The notes below the pieces were generated by a model. The model made no database searches and was not told the DNA's origin. It saw nothing but the letters and a program-made list of their open reading frames with translations. Source: Paenibacillus timonensis (GTDB taxonomy: Bacteria > Bacillota > Bacilli > Paenibacillales > Paenibacillaceae). Taken from it: 64,000 bases of DNA. This document shows positions 1-8,389 of this stretch, in pieces. The number at the start of each line of letters is the position of its first letter. Position 1 is the stretch's first letter. Made by a program: the position numbers and the translations under genes. The DNA lies in NCBI RefSeq assembly GCF_022427145.1, contig NZ_JAKSXN010000027.1, positions 1 through 64,000 of the forward strand, read 5' to 3'.

Positions 1-16
1 TTTCTTTTCCGGTACA

Positions 17-46
17 GGCACGCCTAGGCCTCCGCCCACATACAAT
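17..46 (+). promoter_or_regulatory. Sporulation (sigma-E/sigma-K type) promoter of sigK
   Basis: CATACAAT at 39-46 matches the -10 box recognised by sigma-E and closely resembles that of sigma-K. A GGCAC at 17-21, about 17 bp upstream, could serve as the -35 region of the sigma-K kind. It lies about 65 bp before the sigK ribosome binding site. Mother-cell transcription of sigK from such promoters is established in Bacillus; the assignment here rests on the match alone. Confidence 0.6.
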
Positions 47-110
47 GAAATGACCCAAAGTGAAGCGAGGTTGTATTCATTGTGATGTGAATCAGCAGGA
101 GGTGTCATCT

Positions 111-320
111 TTGCCTGGATTGTTTACCGCAATTGCTTTGTTCATTAAACAGCTGACTTTGCTCGTATCGTATGTGAAAAATAATGCGTTTCCGCAGCCC
201 CTGACCGAGGAGGAGGAAACGAAGCATCTGCAGCGCATGGCGGAAGGGGACGCGGTGTCCCGCAATATTCTGATCGAGCATAACTTGCGGCTGGTGGCGC
301 ATATCGTGAACACGTTGTGA
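111..320 (+). CDS. sigK: RNA polymerase sigma-K, N-terminal part (interrupted sigK)
   Basis: This is the first part of the late mother-cell sigma factor. The encoded protein begins [14 protein letters not shown], a hydrophobic pro-sequence of the kind removed by SpoIVFB, followed by [11 protein letters not shown] and the region 2 start [13 protein letters not shown] place the start at TTG 111 because AGGAGGTG at 97-104 sits at proper spacing; an in-frame GTG at 60 has no good site. The sigK reading is genuine only to codon GTG 306-308. After that the frame enters the inserted element and stops at 318-320. The rest of the gene is at 62777-63277. Joined, the product is about 232 residues, close to the usual SigK length. 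Confidence 0.93.
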   Translation: MPGLFTAIALFIKQLTLLVSYVKNNAFPQPLTEEEETKHLQRMAEGDAVSRNILIEHNLRLVAHIVNTL

Positions 321-327
321 ACACGAA
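300..327 (+). other. Left attachment site (attL) of the skin-like element
   Basis: The host half reads CATATCGTG (300-308). The shared dinucleotide AA is at 309-310. The element half follows as CAC and the arm GTTGTGAACACGAA (314-327). That arm is the exact reverse complement of the arm in attR at 62760-62773. With AA as the crossover, the host side continues in frame into GAAATTCGAT at the right end. The core assignment is inferred from frame and symmetry. Confidence 0.85.
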
Positions 328-374
328 CCGATGTCGGGAAACGGCACGGTTTGTGTGCAGCGGTAGGTTTGTCC

Positions 375-445
375 GGTGAGGGTGGACAAACTATATGGAG
401 CCTGAATCAGCCGGTCCGAGGGGGCCGGTTTTCTGCTTCTTCTGG
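375..445 (+). repeat. Direct repeat, left copy, containing a rho-independent terminator
   Basis: About 70 bp here matches 7401-7466 at roughly 80 percent by eye, including the shared end TTTCTGCTTCTTCTGG. Inside it, AGCCGG (409-414) can pair with CCGGTT (425-430), followed by a T-rich tail, so it can act as a terminator. The two copies bracket the Wadjet operon. Confidence 0.7.
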
Positions 446-609
446 AGTTAATACCGATACTTGAGAACCTTGTGCGGCAAGTATTCCGTATACCAATGGA
501 GCTTGCCATTAAGATTGAAGGGAATAGCCGTATTCTACCATACTTTATATCTTCCAAATCTAGTATAATAATGTATCGACATTTTTCTCCGAAAGGGTAT
601 GCGCGCGGT

Positions 610-2028
610 ATGATGAACTTGTTTGATGTAGTACCGGAAGGATTATTTCATCTTCTGACGGGTTCCAATCGGAAGATATATGCGGAAGCACTGCTGCTTT
701 TATACGAGCATTCGCAAAGGGAGCGGTTCGGCATTCGCTATGAAGTCATGCGGGATCTGCTGCAGGAGCTGCTGGAGACTCAACAAGAAACGGGTATGGT
801 CATTTCTGCCGATGAGGATGAGCCGGTTGGAGCTGGAAGAGAGGATCAGCTTACGTTAGAGGATGTCTCCAGAGCTCAGGCCAATGCATTGCTGCGACGG
901 CTGGAACGGGCGAAGTGGATTGATGTGGAAACCCGCAGCCAGTTCGAAGCTTATATTGTACTTCCCCATTATGCCAGCCGGCTGATTGCGGTGTTTCAGG
1001 AATTATGCGAAGCACGGACGGTCGAATATCAACGGTTTGCTTTTGTAACTTATCAGCTTCTTACCGGCGAGGAGGCCAAAATGCGCCCTTGTTTCGCCGT
1101 AATGGAGGCGGCACAGGTAACAAGGCAATTTCGCCATGAATTGATTGGGTTATACAATAATATGAAGCATCACATGGAGACAGTTGTTCAAAAAACTTCG
1201 ATTCGCGAAGTGCTGGACCATCATTTTGAAACCTATAAATCGCAAATTGTAGATAAAAGCTATCACCGGCTCAAAACGTCGGATCATGTGGCGCGCTATC
1301 GTTTTCAAATCCTTCATACGGTTCAGAAGTGGCTCCTAGATCGGGGTTTGCTGCAGGAAGCTGCAATGGACGGCGTCAAGAGCGAGCTGTATGAAACGGT
1401 TGAACAAGCGGAATATGCCGTCAAGGAAGCTTTATTCTTCATTGAAGAAACCTTTGTCGGGCTGGAAGAGATTTTCTATCAGATTGATGTGCGGCATAAC
1501 CAGTATCTTCGTTCTTCCTACGACCGGGCCAGATATTTGAGTCAGCAGCATGAAGGATTGGACCGCCGGTTGACACGTCTGCTGGAGTTGCTCGGCCAGC
1601 AAAAGCAGGATGCGGAATACTCGCTGTTCGCGATTAATCAGGTTCGCGGATGGTCAGAGCAGTCACTCCTGCCGCCGCGCCGCCGAAGGATGGCTCATCA
1701 GCCGGAGACCCATGTTACGGTTCCGATTCCGGCACACGTGATGGAGGAGCTGCGACAGAGGAACGTAGAGAAAATGCGCAAGGCCATTACCCGTAAAAAA
1801 GTGGATGATTACGTCATGACCCGGCTTGGTGACCGAAAGCGCATGGAACTGATCGAGCTCGCTCCAAGTAGTGCCGAGGAATTTCTTATGCTGGGGTATG
1901 TTTATTTGTATGGCTCGGATGGTGGCTCGCGTTTCAGCTTGGACCGGCAAGGCAAGCGGCAGACGGTTAGTGTCGGAAGATATCGATTCCACAATCACGA
2001 CATTGTCCGTAAAGAGCGGGGAGGATAA
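610..2028 (+). CDS. jetA: Wadjet protein JetA (kleisin/MukF-like subunit)
   Basis: First gene of a four-gene Wadjet operon. Wadjet is an SMC-like complex that recognises and cleaves plasmid DNA. The protein (about 472 residues, starting MMNLFDVVPEGLFHLLTG) resembles the JetA family (DUF5716-type), the kleisin-like bridge between JetC and JetB. It has long charged helical stretches and no catalytic motif. I choose ATG 610 (or 613): the longer in-frame reading from 472 lies upstream of TATAAT at 564-569, which would serve as the -10 box, and AAAGGG (592-597) precedes the start. The system subtype is not resolved by eye. jetB starts 6 bp after its stop. Confidence 0.85.
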   Translation: MMNLFDVVPEGLFHLLTGSNRKIYAEALLLLYEHSQRERFGIRYEVMRDLLQELLETQQETGMVISADEDEPVGAGREDQLTLEDVSRAQANALLRRLERAKWIDVETRSQFEAYIVLPHYASRLIAVFQELCEARTVEYQRFAFVTYQLLTGEEAKMRPCFAVMEAAQVTRQFRHELIGLYNNMKHHMETVVQKTSIREVLDHHFETYKSQIVDKSYHRLKTSDHVARYRFQILHTVQKWLLDRGLLQEAAMDGVKSELYETVEQAEYAVKEALFFIEETFVGLEEIFYQIDVRHNQYLRSSYDRARYLSQQHEGLDRRLTRLLELLGQQKQDAEYSLFAINQVRGWSEQSLLPPRRRRMAHQPETHVTVPIPAHVMEELRQRNVEKMRKAITRKKVDDYVMTRLGDRKRMELIELAPSSAEEFLMLGYVYLYGSDGGSRFSLDRQGKRQTVSVGRYRFHNHDIVRKERGG

Positions 2029-2034
2029 CGATTC

Positions 2035-2643
2035 ATGATGTTTCAAGATTTGAGCGACTCTGAACAATCGAAGGTCAAAGAAGTAATCCAGCGACTCATG
2101 GAGGTTAACCTTCTGATCAAAGACAAGGACCGGGAGTTGTATGCGACAATTCGTCGCTACCGTACCGCGTTGGAGGGCTATTATCGATTCCTTGGTTGGG
2201 AACTTGTCGTGGACGAGCGGCATGAATGCGTCTATCTGCATATTCCCGATGGCCGTCTTCGCCGTAGGCTTGACCGGGAACAGACACTATGGCTGCTGGT
2301 GCTGCGCTTACTATATGAGGAGAAGAGGCAAGGCCTATCGCTGGCGGATTATCCTATGATTACCCTTTATGAAATTCGCAGCAAGTACGAGACGTTCCGG
2401 CTGGAATGGGTAAACCGTACCGCATTGGACAGGCTGGTTAGATTGTGTGTACAGGCCCAATTGATTGAACCGCTGGATTCCGACATTCGTTCCGATGATG
2501 CCCGGTTCAAGCTGTTCCATACTTGGATCTATATGATTCAGACGGATGAGATGCAGTCGTTACTTGATAAGCTAGAATTGTACCTGACGAACGCGGAGGG
2601 AGGATTGCTGGATGAAATGGATGAAGCGGCTGCGTCTGATTAA
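2035..2643 (+). CDS. jetB: Wadjet protein JetB (MukE-like, DUF4194)
   Basis: The 202-residue product fits JetB, the winged-helix MukE-like subunit that binds the JetA kleisin. It carries the motif LHIPDGRLRRRLDREQTLWLLVLRLLY and a DUF4194-like pattern without enzymatic residues. ATG 2035 follows a strong GGGGAGGAT site at 2019-2027; a second ATG at 2038 is equally possible. Its 3' end overlaps jetC by 32 bp, which suggests translational coupling and a fixed subunit ratio. Confidence 0.85.
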   Translation: MMFQDLSDSEQSKVKEVIQRLMEVNLLIKDKDRELYATIRRYRTALEGYYRFLGWELVVDERHECVYLHIPDGRLRRRLDREQTLWLLVLRLLYEEKRQGLSLADYPMITLYEIRSKYETFRLEWVNRTALDRLVRLCVQAQLIEPLDSDIRSDDARFKLFHTWIYMIQTDEMQSLLDKLELYLTNAEGGLLDEMDEAAASD

Positions 2644-5600
2644 CTGGCATTATTTCAAGGACGAGGAGCTGGAATTCGGAAAACAGACGTTGATCACTGG
2701 ACAGAACGCCGCGGGAAAATCGACGATTATTGACGCGCTGCAGGTGCTTTTCGTTGCTGATCATCGAATGATCAAATTCAATGCGGCTGCACACGATGAC
2801 GCCAAACGCAGCTTTATCAATTATCTTAGGGGAAAAATCGGCAGCGACGAGCGCTCCTTTTTGAGGGACGGCGATTTTACGACTTATATTGCAGCTGAAT
2901 TCCGGGACGAGGACCGTAAGGAATGGTTCGTTGTCGGGGTAGCGATTGATGTATACCGAGGAAGCACGACCGGGGAAGAAGAGTATTTCATTTTGTCAGA
3001 TCGGCGGTTGGATGATTTGCAGTTTGTCAAATCCAACGGCCAGCTGCTCAATCGAGACGAATTCCGCAAGCGCTACGGTGGGGAAAGCGTCAGGGTCAGC
3101 GGGCTCTCCGGAAAAAAGGCTTTGTTTGAAAGGAACAAGACCAACTATCAGAAAGCCTTACTCGCCCGGATGGGACAGCTTCATGATCGGTTTTTCACAA
3201 TATTCACCAAAGCGCTCTCGTTCAAGCCGATCCAGAATATCCGTGCTTTTGTCTACGATTATATACTCGACCGAAAAGAGCTGCAGTTGGATTTGATGCG
3301 GCAAAATTTCGAGATCCACGAACGGTATCGCCAGGAGCTGGAGCATCTTCAGGAGAAGAAGCTGCACCTGCAATCCATACGTGAGTGTTATGCCCAGTAT
3401 GCCAAATACAAGGAGACTGCCATTGAGCAGGATTATGTGATCCGGCGCTTGAAAGCGGATTACGAGAGTGAGAATCTGGAGCAGACCGAACGGGACAATG
3501 TCCGGCTGGAAGAAGAGCTGCGACAGCTTGCGGATGATATTGACCTTGCCGCGCGGTTGCAGGCGGAAGCCCGGGACAAGCAGCAGGACGCTTACCAGCG
3601 TTGGCAAAACCATGCCGCTGAGAAACGCAAGAAAGAGTTGCAGGAGGACATCTCACGACTTACCGCTCAACAGAGCGAGGGAGAAAGGCTCTTGCTCACC
3701 TATCGCAGACAAATTGAACGGGAGCTTCAGCTATTGGCGAACTTATCCGACTGGCCAGACAATCCGTATTGGACATGGAATCCTGGAGAACGGGAGACGC
3801 TCCGCCGTTATCAGGAGAGCCTGGCGCGTCTTGACGCCGTGGCGCATTCCGGAATTATTGAAGTCCATGAAGAAGAAGAGTGGACACGGGAACTGACTGA
3901 GATTGGGGAAGGCTTGACGGCGCGGCGCGACAGAATGCTCGTTCAGCATAACCAATTGCAGGAAAAGCTGGGTGAAACGGACGCTCGAATCGAAGAGTTA
4001 AGAACGATCATCCGCGATCTGGAGCAGCAGAAGCGCAGTTATGCCGAACCGGTGCGCCAGTTGAAGGTCATCTTGGAGGAACGGCTGCGTGGCCGCTCGG
4101 CGGTTTGGGTGTTTTGCGAGCACATGGAGCTTAAGGAAGAGCTTTGGCGCAATGCGGTGGAAGGGTATTTGAATACCCAGCGCTTCGATCTGTTGGTTGA
4201 ACCGGAATGTTTCGCAGAGGCATTGTCTATTTATGAAAGGGAGAAGCGAACCTATCGGCTGGAAGGCGTCGGTCTCGTTGATACGGAGAAGGAGCAGCGG
4301 TATTTGGGAACGGCTGTAACCGGTTCCCTGGCACTCGAGCTGCAGGCGGAGCATCCTGTAATCCAGGCGCACGTTGAGCATTTGCTGGGCAAGGTGATGA
4401 AGGCTGCAAATGAGCAGGAGCTGCGACACCATCGTACAGCGGTGACGCAATCGTGCATGGTTTACAACAATCTGGTAGCCCGGCAGATGCGCAAGGAGCA
4501 ATACGAGGTTCCGTTTATCGGTGCCAAAGCGATCGCCCGCCAGTTGGAAATTCGCCGCTCCGAACTAGCGTCTGCCCAAGACGAACGACGCATGCTATAT
4601 GCTTGGGCTGAACATTTCTCTGAGTGGCTCGGCAAATTGAAGGAAACGGGCTGTACCAAGCTTGCCGACCATCTCGGCCTGATGCGGCATATCCACGAAT
4701 GCTCGGAAATAATCTTGCAGAAGACAGAGGAACTGAATGGGCTCGATGTCAGCGAAGCAGAGCGGCTGCAAGCGGAGTATGAGCAGTGGAAGAAGGATGA
4801 GCAGAAGTGGCAACAAAAATGGGGATCCTTGCTCCAAAAGCAATCGGAAACCAAATCGAAAAAGTCTGAAGCGGAAGCAAAGCTCCACTTAACTCGGATT
4901 AAGGTGCAAGAGTTCGAAGCTGCTTGGCGGAATTGGATCGATGAGCACGGTAGCGAGCGGGAAGCCGGAGCGTTGCAAAGATACGAAGAAGCATGCAATT
5001 CGTCCACCTCCACTTGGCAAAAAATCCAAAACTGGGAGGGCAGCTGGAAGGGTCAGCAGACATTGCGCGACAGCCAGTTCAACAAGCTGCAATTGATGCG
5101 GCAAAAATATAATATCGATCAAAGCTTTAACGCTGACGTTCAGAAGGTCACGAACGAGGATTATGATCGGCTGCTGGAAACGATCGAACACCTGAATATT
5201 CCGGATTATCAAGCTAAAGTTGCGACGGCTTTGAAAGAGTCGGAAGAGGAGTTCAAGTCCCATTTTATTTTCCGGTTAAGAGAAGCGATTGAGATGGCTC
5301 GTAGGGAGTTTCACGAACTGAACTATGCGCTTAGGCACTTTCCTTTTTCCGATGACAAGTATCATTTTGAGGTTTCCCCTAGTGAACGTTACAAGCGGTT
5401 CTATGATGCCGTGATGGATCCCATGCTTTTGGAAAAAGGCTCCTTGTTCGAATTACCGGATAACGATCGTACCGAGGTTCTGCATGAATTGTTCGATCTT
5501 CTGGTCAAAGGAGAGGCCGGACAATTGGAGGAGTTCTCGGACTATCGGCAATACTTGGATTTCGATATTATCGTAACATCCGGCACCGGCAAATACCGAT

Positions 5601-6064
5601 TCTCGCAAGTGCTGAAGGAGAAATCGGGAGGAGAGACGCAGACACCGTTCTATATTGCGATACTGGCTTCCTTCCATCATCTATATTCCGGAAAAAGCTC
5701 GCGGCTTGTCATTTTCGATGAAGCGTTCAACAAAATGGACGAGCAGCGGATTCATTCCAGTCTGCGGTTGATTAAGCAAATGGGTCTGCAGCTGATTGCC
5801 GCCGTACCCGATGAGAAGATGCAGCACATGGCTCCTGAAGTGTCCACCACTCTGTTCGTCAGCAAGCACAACTACCAATGTTATGTGGACATGATTGACA
5901 AATGGGACAACGGGGCAGAAGACGAAATGGCGAGAGCGGGGGCCGAGGGAATTGCTGAATATGAGTCTGAAGCGGCTGCTGCGTCGAATGCAGATATTAA
6001 CAATGGGAAATCCTCATCAGCTGGTGATGCTGATGAAGGAAACGGACAAGGCTTACTATTCTGA
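2612..6064 (+). CDS. jetC: Wadjet protein JetC (SMC/MukB-like ATPase)
   Basis: This 1150-residue protein is the motor of the Wadjet complex. The Walker A motif TGQNAAGKST is at about residues 29-38, long coiled-coil arms occupy roughly 215-880, the ABC signature KSGGETQ is near 1003, and Walker B RLVIFDEAFNKMD is near 1030. That is the layout of SMC-like ATPases that extrude DNA loops. The last 60 residues are acidic and Ala/Gly-rich, which looks like a flexible tail. ATG 2612 lies inside jetB after GGAGGGAGG (2596-2604). Confidence 0.93.
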   Translation: MKWMKRLRLINWHYFKDEELEFGKQTLITGQNAAGKSTIIDALQVLFVADHRMIKFNAAAHDDAKRSFINYLRGKIGSDERSFLRDGDFTTYIAAEFRDEDRKEWFVVGVAIDVYRGSTTGEEEYFILSDRRLDDLQFVKSNGQLLNRDEFRKRYGGESVRVSGLSGKKALFERNKTNYQKALLARMGQLHDRFFTIFTKALSFKPIQNIRAFVYDYILDRKELQLDLMRQNFEIHERYRQELEHLQEKKLHLQSIRECYAQYAKYKETAIEQDYVIRRLKADYESENLEQTERDNVRLEEELRQLADDIDLAARLQAEARDKQQDAYQRWQNHAAEKRKKELQEDISRLTAQQSEGERLLLTYRRQIERELQLLANLSDWPDNPYWTWNPGERETLRRYQESLARLDAVAHSGIIEVHEEEEWTRELTEIGEGLTARRDRMLVQHNQLQEKLGETDARIEELRTIIRDLEQQKRSYAEPVRQLKVILEERLRGRSAVWVFCEHMELKEELWRNAVEGYLNTQRFDLLVEPECFAEALSIYEREKRTYRLEGVGLVDTEKEQRYLGTAVTGSLALELQAEHPVIQAHVEHLLGKVMKAANEQELRHHRTAVTQSCMVYNNLVARQMRKEQYEVPFIGAKAIARQLEIRRSELASAQDERRMLYAWAEHFSEWLGKLKETGCTKLADHLGLMRHIHECSEIILQKTEELNGLDVSEAERLQAEYEQWKKDEQKWQQKWGSLLQKQSETKSKKSEAEAKLHLTRIKVQEFEAAWRNWIDEHGSEREAGALQRYEEACNSSTSTWQKIQNWEGSWKGQQTLRDSQFNKLQLMRQKYNIDQSFNADVQKVTNEDYDRLLETIEHLNIPDYQAKVATALKESEEEFKSHFIFRLREAIEMARREFHELNYALRHFPFSDDKYHFEVSPSERYKRFYDAVMDPMLLEKGSLFELPDNDRTEVLHELFDLLVKGEAGQLEEFSDYRQYLDFDIIVTSGTGKYRFSQVLKEKSGGETQTPFYIAILASFHHLYSGKSSRLVIFDEAFNKMDEQRIHSSLRLIKQMGLQLIAAVPDEKMQHMAPEVSTTLFVSKHNYQCYVDMIDKWDNGAEDEMARAGAEGIAEYESEAAAASNADINNGKSSSAGDADEGNGQGLLF

Positions 6065-6093
6065 ATTGAATTGTAAGGTAAGGGGGAATCCAT

Positions 6094-7368
6094 TTGGAGA
6101 TACATGAAACGCCATATAAATCCGAATTTGTATCCCGTTTACTAAACCTTCTGCTGGACAAATATGAGTTAAGCCAGTCTTTTATAACCGGGCAGCCTTC
6201 CAAACAAAGGCCGCAGCTATTACTTAGTAAAAGTCCATTCTGGAACGATTACACAGACGAAATGGATTTCCGCAAACGAATTTGGATCAACGAAGCAGTT
6301 TCCGAGCTTGAGCGGCTCGGACTTGTTGAACTCTGTTGGGTCCGGTTTCGCACCGGTGAGCAGTTGGAACGTATCTATTTACAATGGAGTGAATTGGAAA
6401 GAGCTTACCGTGTTGCGGGTCGGATGCCGAAGCGGGACAAGCTGGAACGATTGCGGCACATCCTTACTCCCTTATCCCGGCATCCTTGGGAATGGGTCAG
6501 GGTGTGGTCTGAACAAGCTGATGTATTGCTAGCTGAAGGTAAAACCTCCCACCTTGAGGTGGACGATCCAGAGGGATATGAGGATCTTGTTTGCGTATTG
6601 CTGGAGCTTCCTCAGCTTGAGCGATCCGTCCCCATAAGATTACTTAGCCAGAAGCTGTTTAAGGATTCCAAGCACATCGAAAGAAACGTTCAACGTAGAT
6701 TGCTCTCGCTAGCCAAGCAAGCATCGGGAGAGGATCGTGAAACCGAGGAGGAATGGCTTGATTTCCTCGGGGTGGCCAAAAATCCACAACTTGTGCTAGT
6801 AAGTGGGCCCCTTTCATTCCGTACTGCGGACAGTCAAAAGATTGATATTGGAGTGTTTGCAGGTGGGGTTGGTTTATCGGATAAAACGGTGGAAGAAATG
6901 CATCAAGTTGAAACAGTTGCCACTCGGATCGTAACAATTGAAAACTTGGCGACTTATCATCTGTGGCTCGAACACGCTTCCGAGCATCGCGGCACTGAGC
7001 TTGTTCTATATACCGGGGGATTTCCCCATCGGGCATTGCAATCCTTTTTGCGTAGACTGGCAGAGTATTTGGCTGCGGCATCGGAGAAGAACATTGAAGT
7101 GTATCATTGGGGTGATATTGATCTGGGAGGAATCCGGATATTTGAATTCCTACGGAAGCAATTTTTTACTAATCTGAAGCCCATGCTAATGGATGCGGAG
7201 ACGCTTCTTCGTTACAAGTCCTCGGCCGCGTCGATCAGCGATGAGTATGCCGGAAAGCTTGAGGAGGCTCTAAAGGATAACCGACTGATTCATTGGAGGC
7301 CGGTGCTGCAAACGATGCTTAATCAAAGGATACGGTTGGAACAGGAAAGTATTGTGGAATTGGACTAA
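6094..7368 (+). CDS. jetD: Wadjet nuclease JetD (Toprim-like)
   Basis: This is the effector subunit that cuts circular DNA after JetABC has looped it. The 424-residue protein shows a Toprim-type active site: a glutamate in IENLATYHLWL near residue 283 and GDIDLGG near 339, as in the JetD C-terminal DUF2220 domain related to topoisomerase VI. The start is TTG 6094, with AAGGGGGA (6080-6087) at correct spacing; the nearby ATG is out of frame. It begins 30 bp after jetC and closes the operon. A terminator follows at 7430-7464. Confidence 0.9.
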   Translation: MEIHETPYKSEFVSRLLNLLLDKYELSQSFITGQPSKQRPQLLLSKSPFWNDYTDEMDFRKRIWINEAVSELERLGLVELCWVRFRTGEQLERIYLQWSELERAYRVAGRMPKRDKLERLRHILTPLSRHPWEWVRVWSEQADVLLAEGKTSHLEVDDPEGYEDLVCVLLELPQLERSVPIRLLSQKLFKDSKHIERNVQRRLLSLAKQASGEDRETEEEWLDFLGVAKNPQLVLVSGPLSFRTADSQKIDIGVFAGGVGLSDKTVEEMHQVETVATRIVTIENLATYHLWLEHASEHRGTELVLYTGGFPHRALQSFLRRLAEYLAAASEKNIEVYHWGDIDLGGIRIFEFLRKQFFTNLKPMLMDAETLLRYKSSAASISDEYAGKLEEALKDNRLIHWRPVLQTMLNQRIRLEQESIVELD

Positions 7369-7400
7369 AGAAGAAAGGAGCGGTTTGTGAAAGTTTGTGA

Positions 7401-7466
7401 ACCGAGGGTGGAAGGACCATATGAGGGATAAGCCGGTACGAGGGGCCGGCTTTCTGCTTCTTCTGG
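7401..7466 (+). repeat. Direct repeat, right copy, with terminator after jetABCD
   Basis: This is the partner of the repeat at 375-445. The hairpin AAGCCGG (7430-7436) with CCGGCTT (7446-7452) is perfect and runs into TTTCTGCTTCTT, so it is a good rho-independent terminator for the Wadjet operon. The pair makes the operon look like a cassette. Confidence 0.75.
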
Positions 7467-7481
7467 GTTCGGCGTGGTTTA

Positions 7482-7515
7482 TGTTATACTGGTGATAACA
7501 CTACGTGTATTCACC
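7482..7515 (+). promoter_or_regulatory. Extended -10 promoter with near-palindromic operator
   Basis: TGTTATACT (7482-7490) is an extended -10 element. Immediately downstream, GGTGATAACAC (7491-7501) faces GTGTATTCACC (7505-7515) across 3 bp, an inverted repeat with two mismatches. An operator over the start point is typical of autoregulated antitoxin operons, and antitoxin-like remnants follow. The binding protein is not known. Confidence 0.55.
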
Positions 7516-7526
7516 GGAGTAACAAA

Positions 7527-7756
7527 ATGAATCCTCCGAATAGGAGTGAAATGATATCGAAGAGCAGCGATCCATTCAAGCTGATGTTGAAATGAATCCA
7601 GAACTGAAAATCATGATTGAACAGAGCAGAATGGAATTTAAATCCGGCAAGGCTTTGAGTACGTCAGAAATACTGAAATATTTCACAACTCCTAAATCGA
7701 AAGGTTGGTGTTCAAACCATGTCTTTGCCCAAAAAGATGGATCAACAAATGGCTAA
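7527..7756 (+). pseudogene. Decayed antitoxin-like gene
   Basis: A reading starting MNPPNRSEMIS at 7527 stops after 22 residues. The adjoining frame, open from 7592, gives MNPELKIMIEQSRMEF and then SGKALSTSEILKYF, which looks like the C-terminal half of a small antitoxin. The two parts fit together only with a frameshift near 7565-7590. It sits just behind the promoter/operator, so it was probably the first gene of a toxin-antitoxin operon. The family assignment is by eye only. Confidence 0.4.
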
Positions 7757-7951
7757 GGAGCTTCGCTCGATACTGACAAAGATGAATATTACGCACAGCA
7801 AAGTAAAAATAAATTTGGATAACGACACGATTGAAGTCGAGGATGACTATTCCATTGATGACATCCTTGAGCGGCTGGGTTACTGACACCTGAGCAAGCA
7901 AAATTGTTAGTTGATGAAGTTAAGAAAATGCGCGAGGAAGAGTGGAACTAA
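7719..7951 (+). pseudogene. Frameshifted VapB-like antitoxin
   Basis: From ATG 7719 the frame reads 55 residues ending DDILERLGY and stops at 7884-7886. In another frame the sequence goes on at once with TPEQAKLLVDEVKKMREEEW and stops at 7949-7951, directly against the toxin ATG at 7952. One missing base near 7884 would join them into a protein of about 77 residues, a normal antitoxin size. Position and the abutting toxin start support an antitoxin. Either the gene is dead or the base is a sequencing error. Confidence 0.65.
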
Positions 7952-8311
7952 ATGGGCGGTTATTTACTCGATACGAATATCGCGATTGCATTGCTAGCTG
8001 GGGAGCATGCCTCGTTGGATTTTGTCAGGCAAGCCAGTGACGATCGGATGTCGATTTATTTCTCCGTCATAACGGAGTGCGAAGTGTTCTGCGGGCTGAA
8101 ATCCGCTTACCGCTTGCAAGAAATCAAGCTGTTTAATTCACGCAGGTGTATTGAGGTAAGTTCCAGTGTTGCTCGACTTGCCGGGGACATACGAAGGGAA
8201 CAAAAGTCAAAAGGACGGAAGCTGAAAACTCCGGATGCCATTATTATTGCAACTTCTATTGAGCACCAGCTTGGTCTTGTATCAAGGGACCACGATATAT
8301 TTACGATATAG
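7952..8311 (+). CDS. vapC: PIN-domain toxin, VapC family
   Basis: The 119-residue product is a PIN ribonuclease of the VapC toxin family. The acidic active-site residues are visible: Asp in LLDTNIAIALL (residue 7), Glu in ITECEVFCGL, and Asp in TPDAIIIATS and SRDHDIF. It starts at ATG 7952, touching the stop of the broken antitoxin. A terminator lies 3 bp downstream. An apparently complete toxin beside a frameshifted antitoxin is odd; it may be silenced, weak, or neutralised by another antitoxin. The RNA target cannot be read from sequence. Confidence 0.85.
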   Translation: MGGYLLDTNIAIALLAGEHASLDFVRQASDDRMSIYFSVITECEVFCGLKSAYRLQEIKLFNSRRCIEVSSSVARLAGDIRREQKSKGRKLKTPDAIIIATSIEHQLGLVSRDHDIFTI

Positions 8312-8313
8312 CC

Positions 8314-8354
8314 AACCCATTGTAGCTCCGCTAGGGGTACAGTGGGTTTGTTTC
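8314..8354 (+). terminator. Rho-independent terminator after vapC
   Basis: AACCCATTGTA (8314-8324) pairs with TACAGTGGGTT (8338-8348) apart from one T/G position, and TTTGTTTCT follows. Confidence 0.75.
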
Positions 8355-8389
8355 TATACTTGGAATACACAAAAGGAGAATAGTCGATC

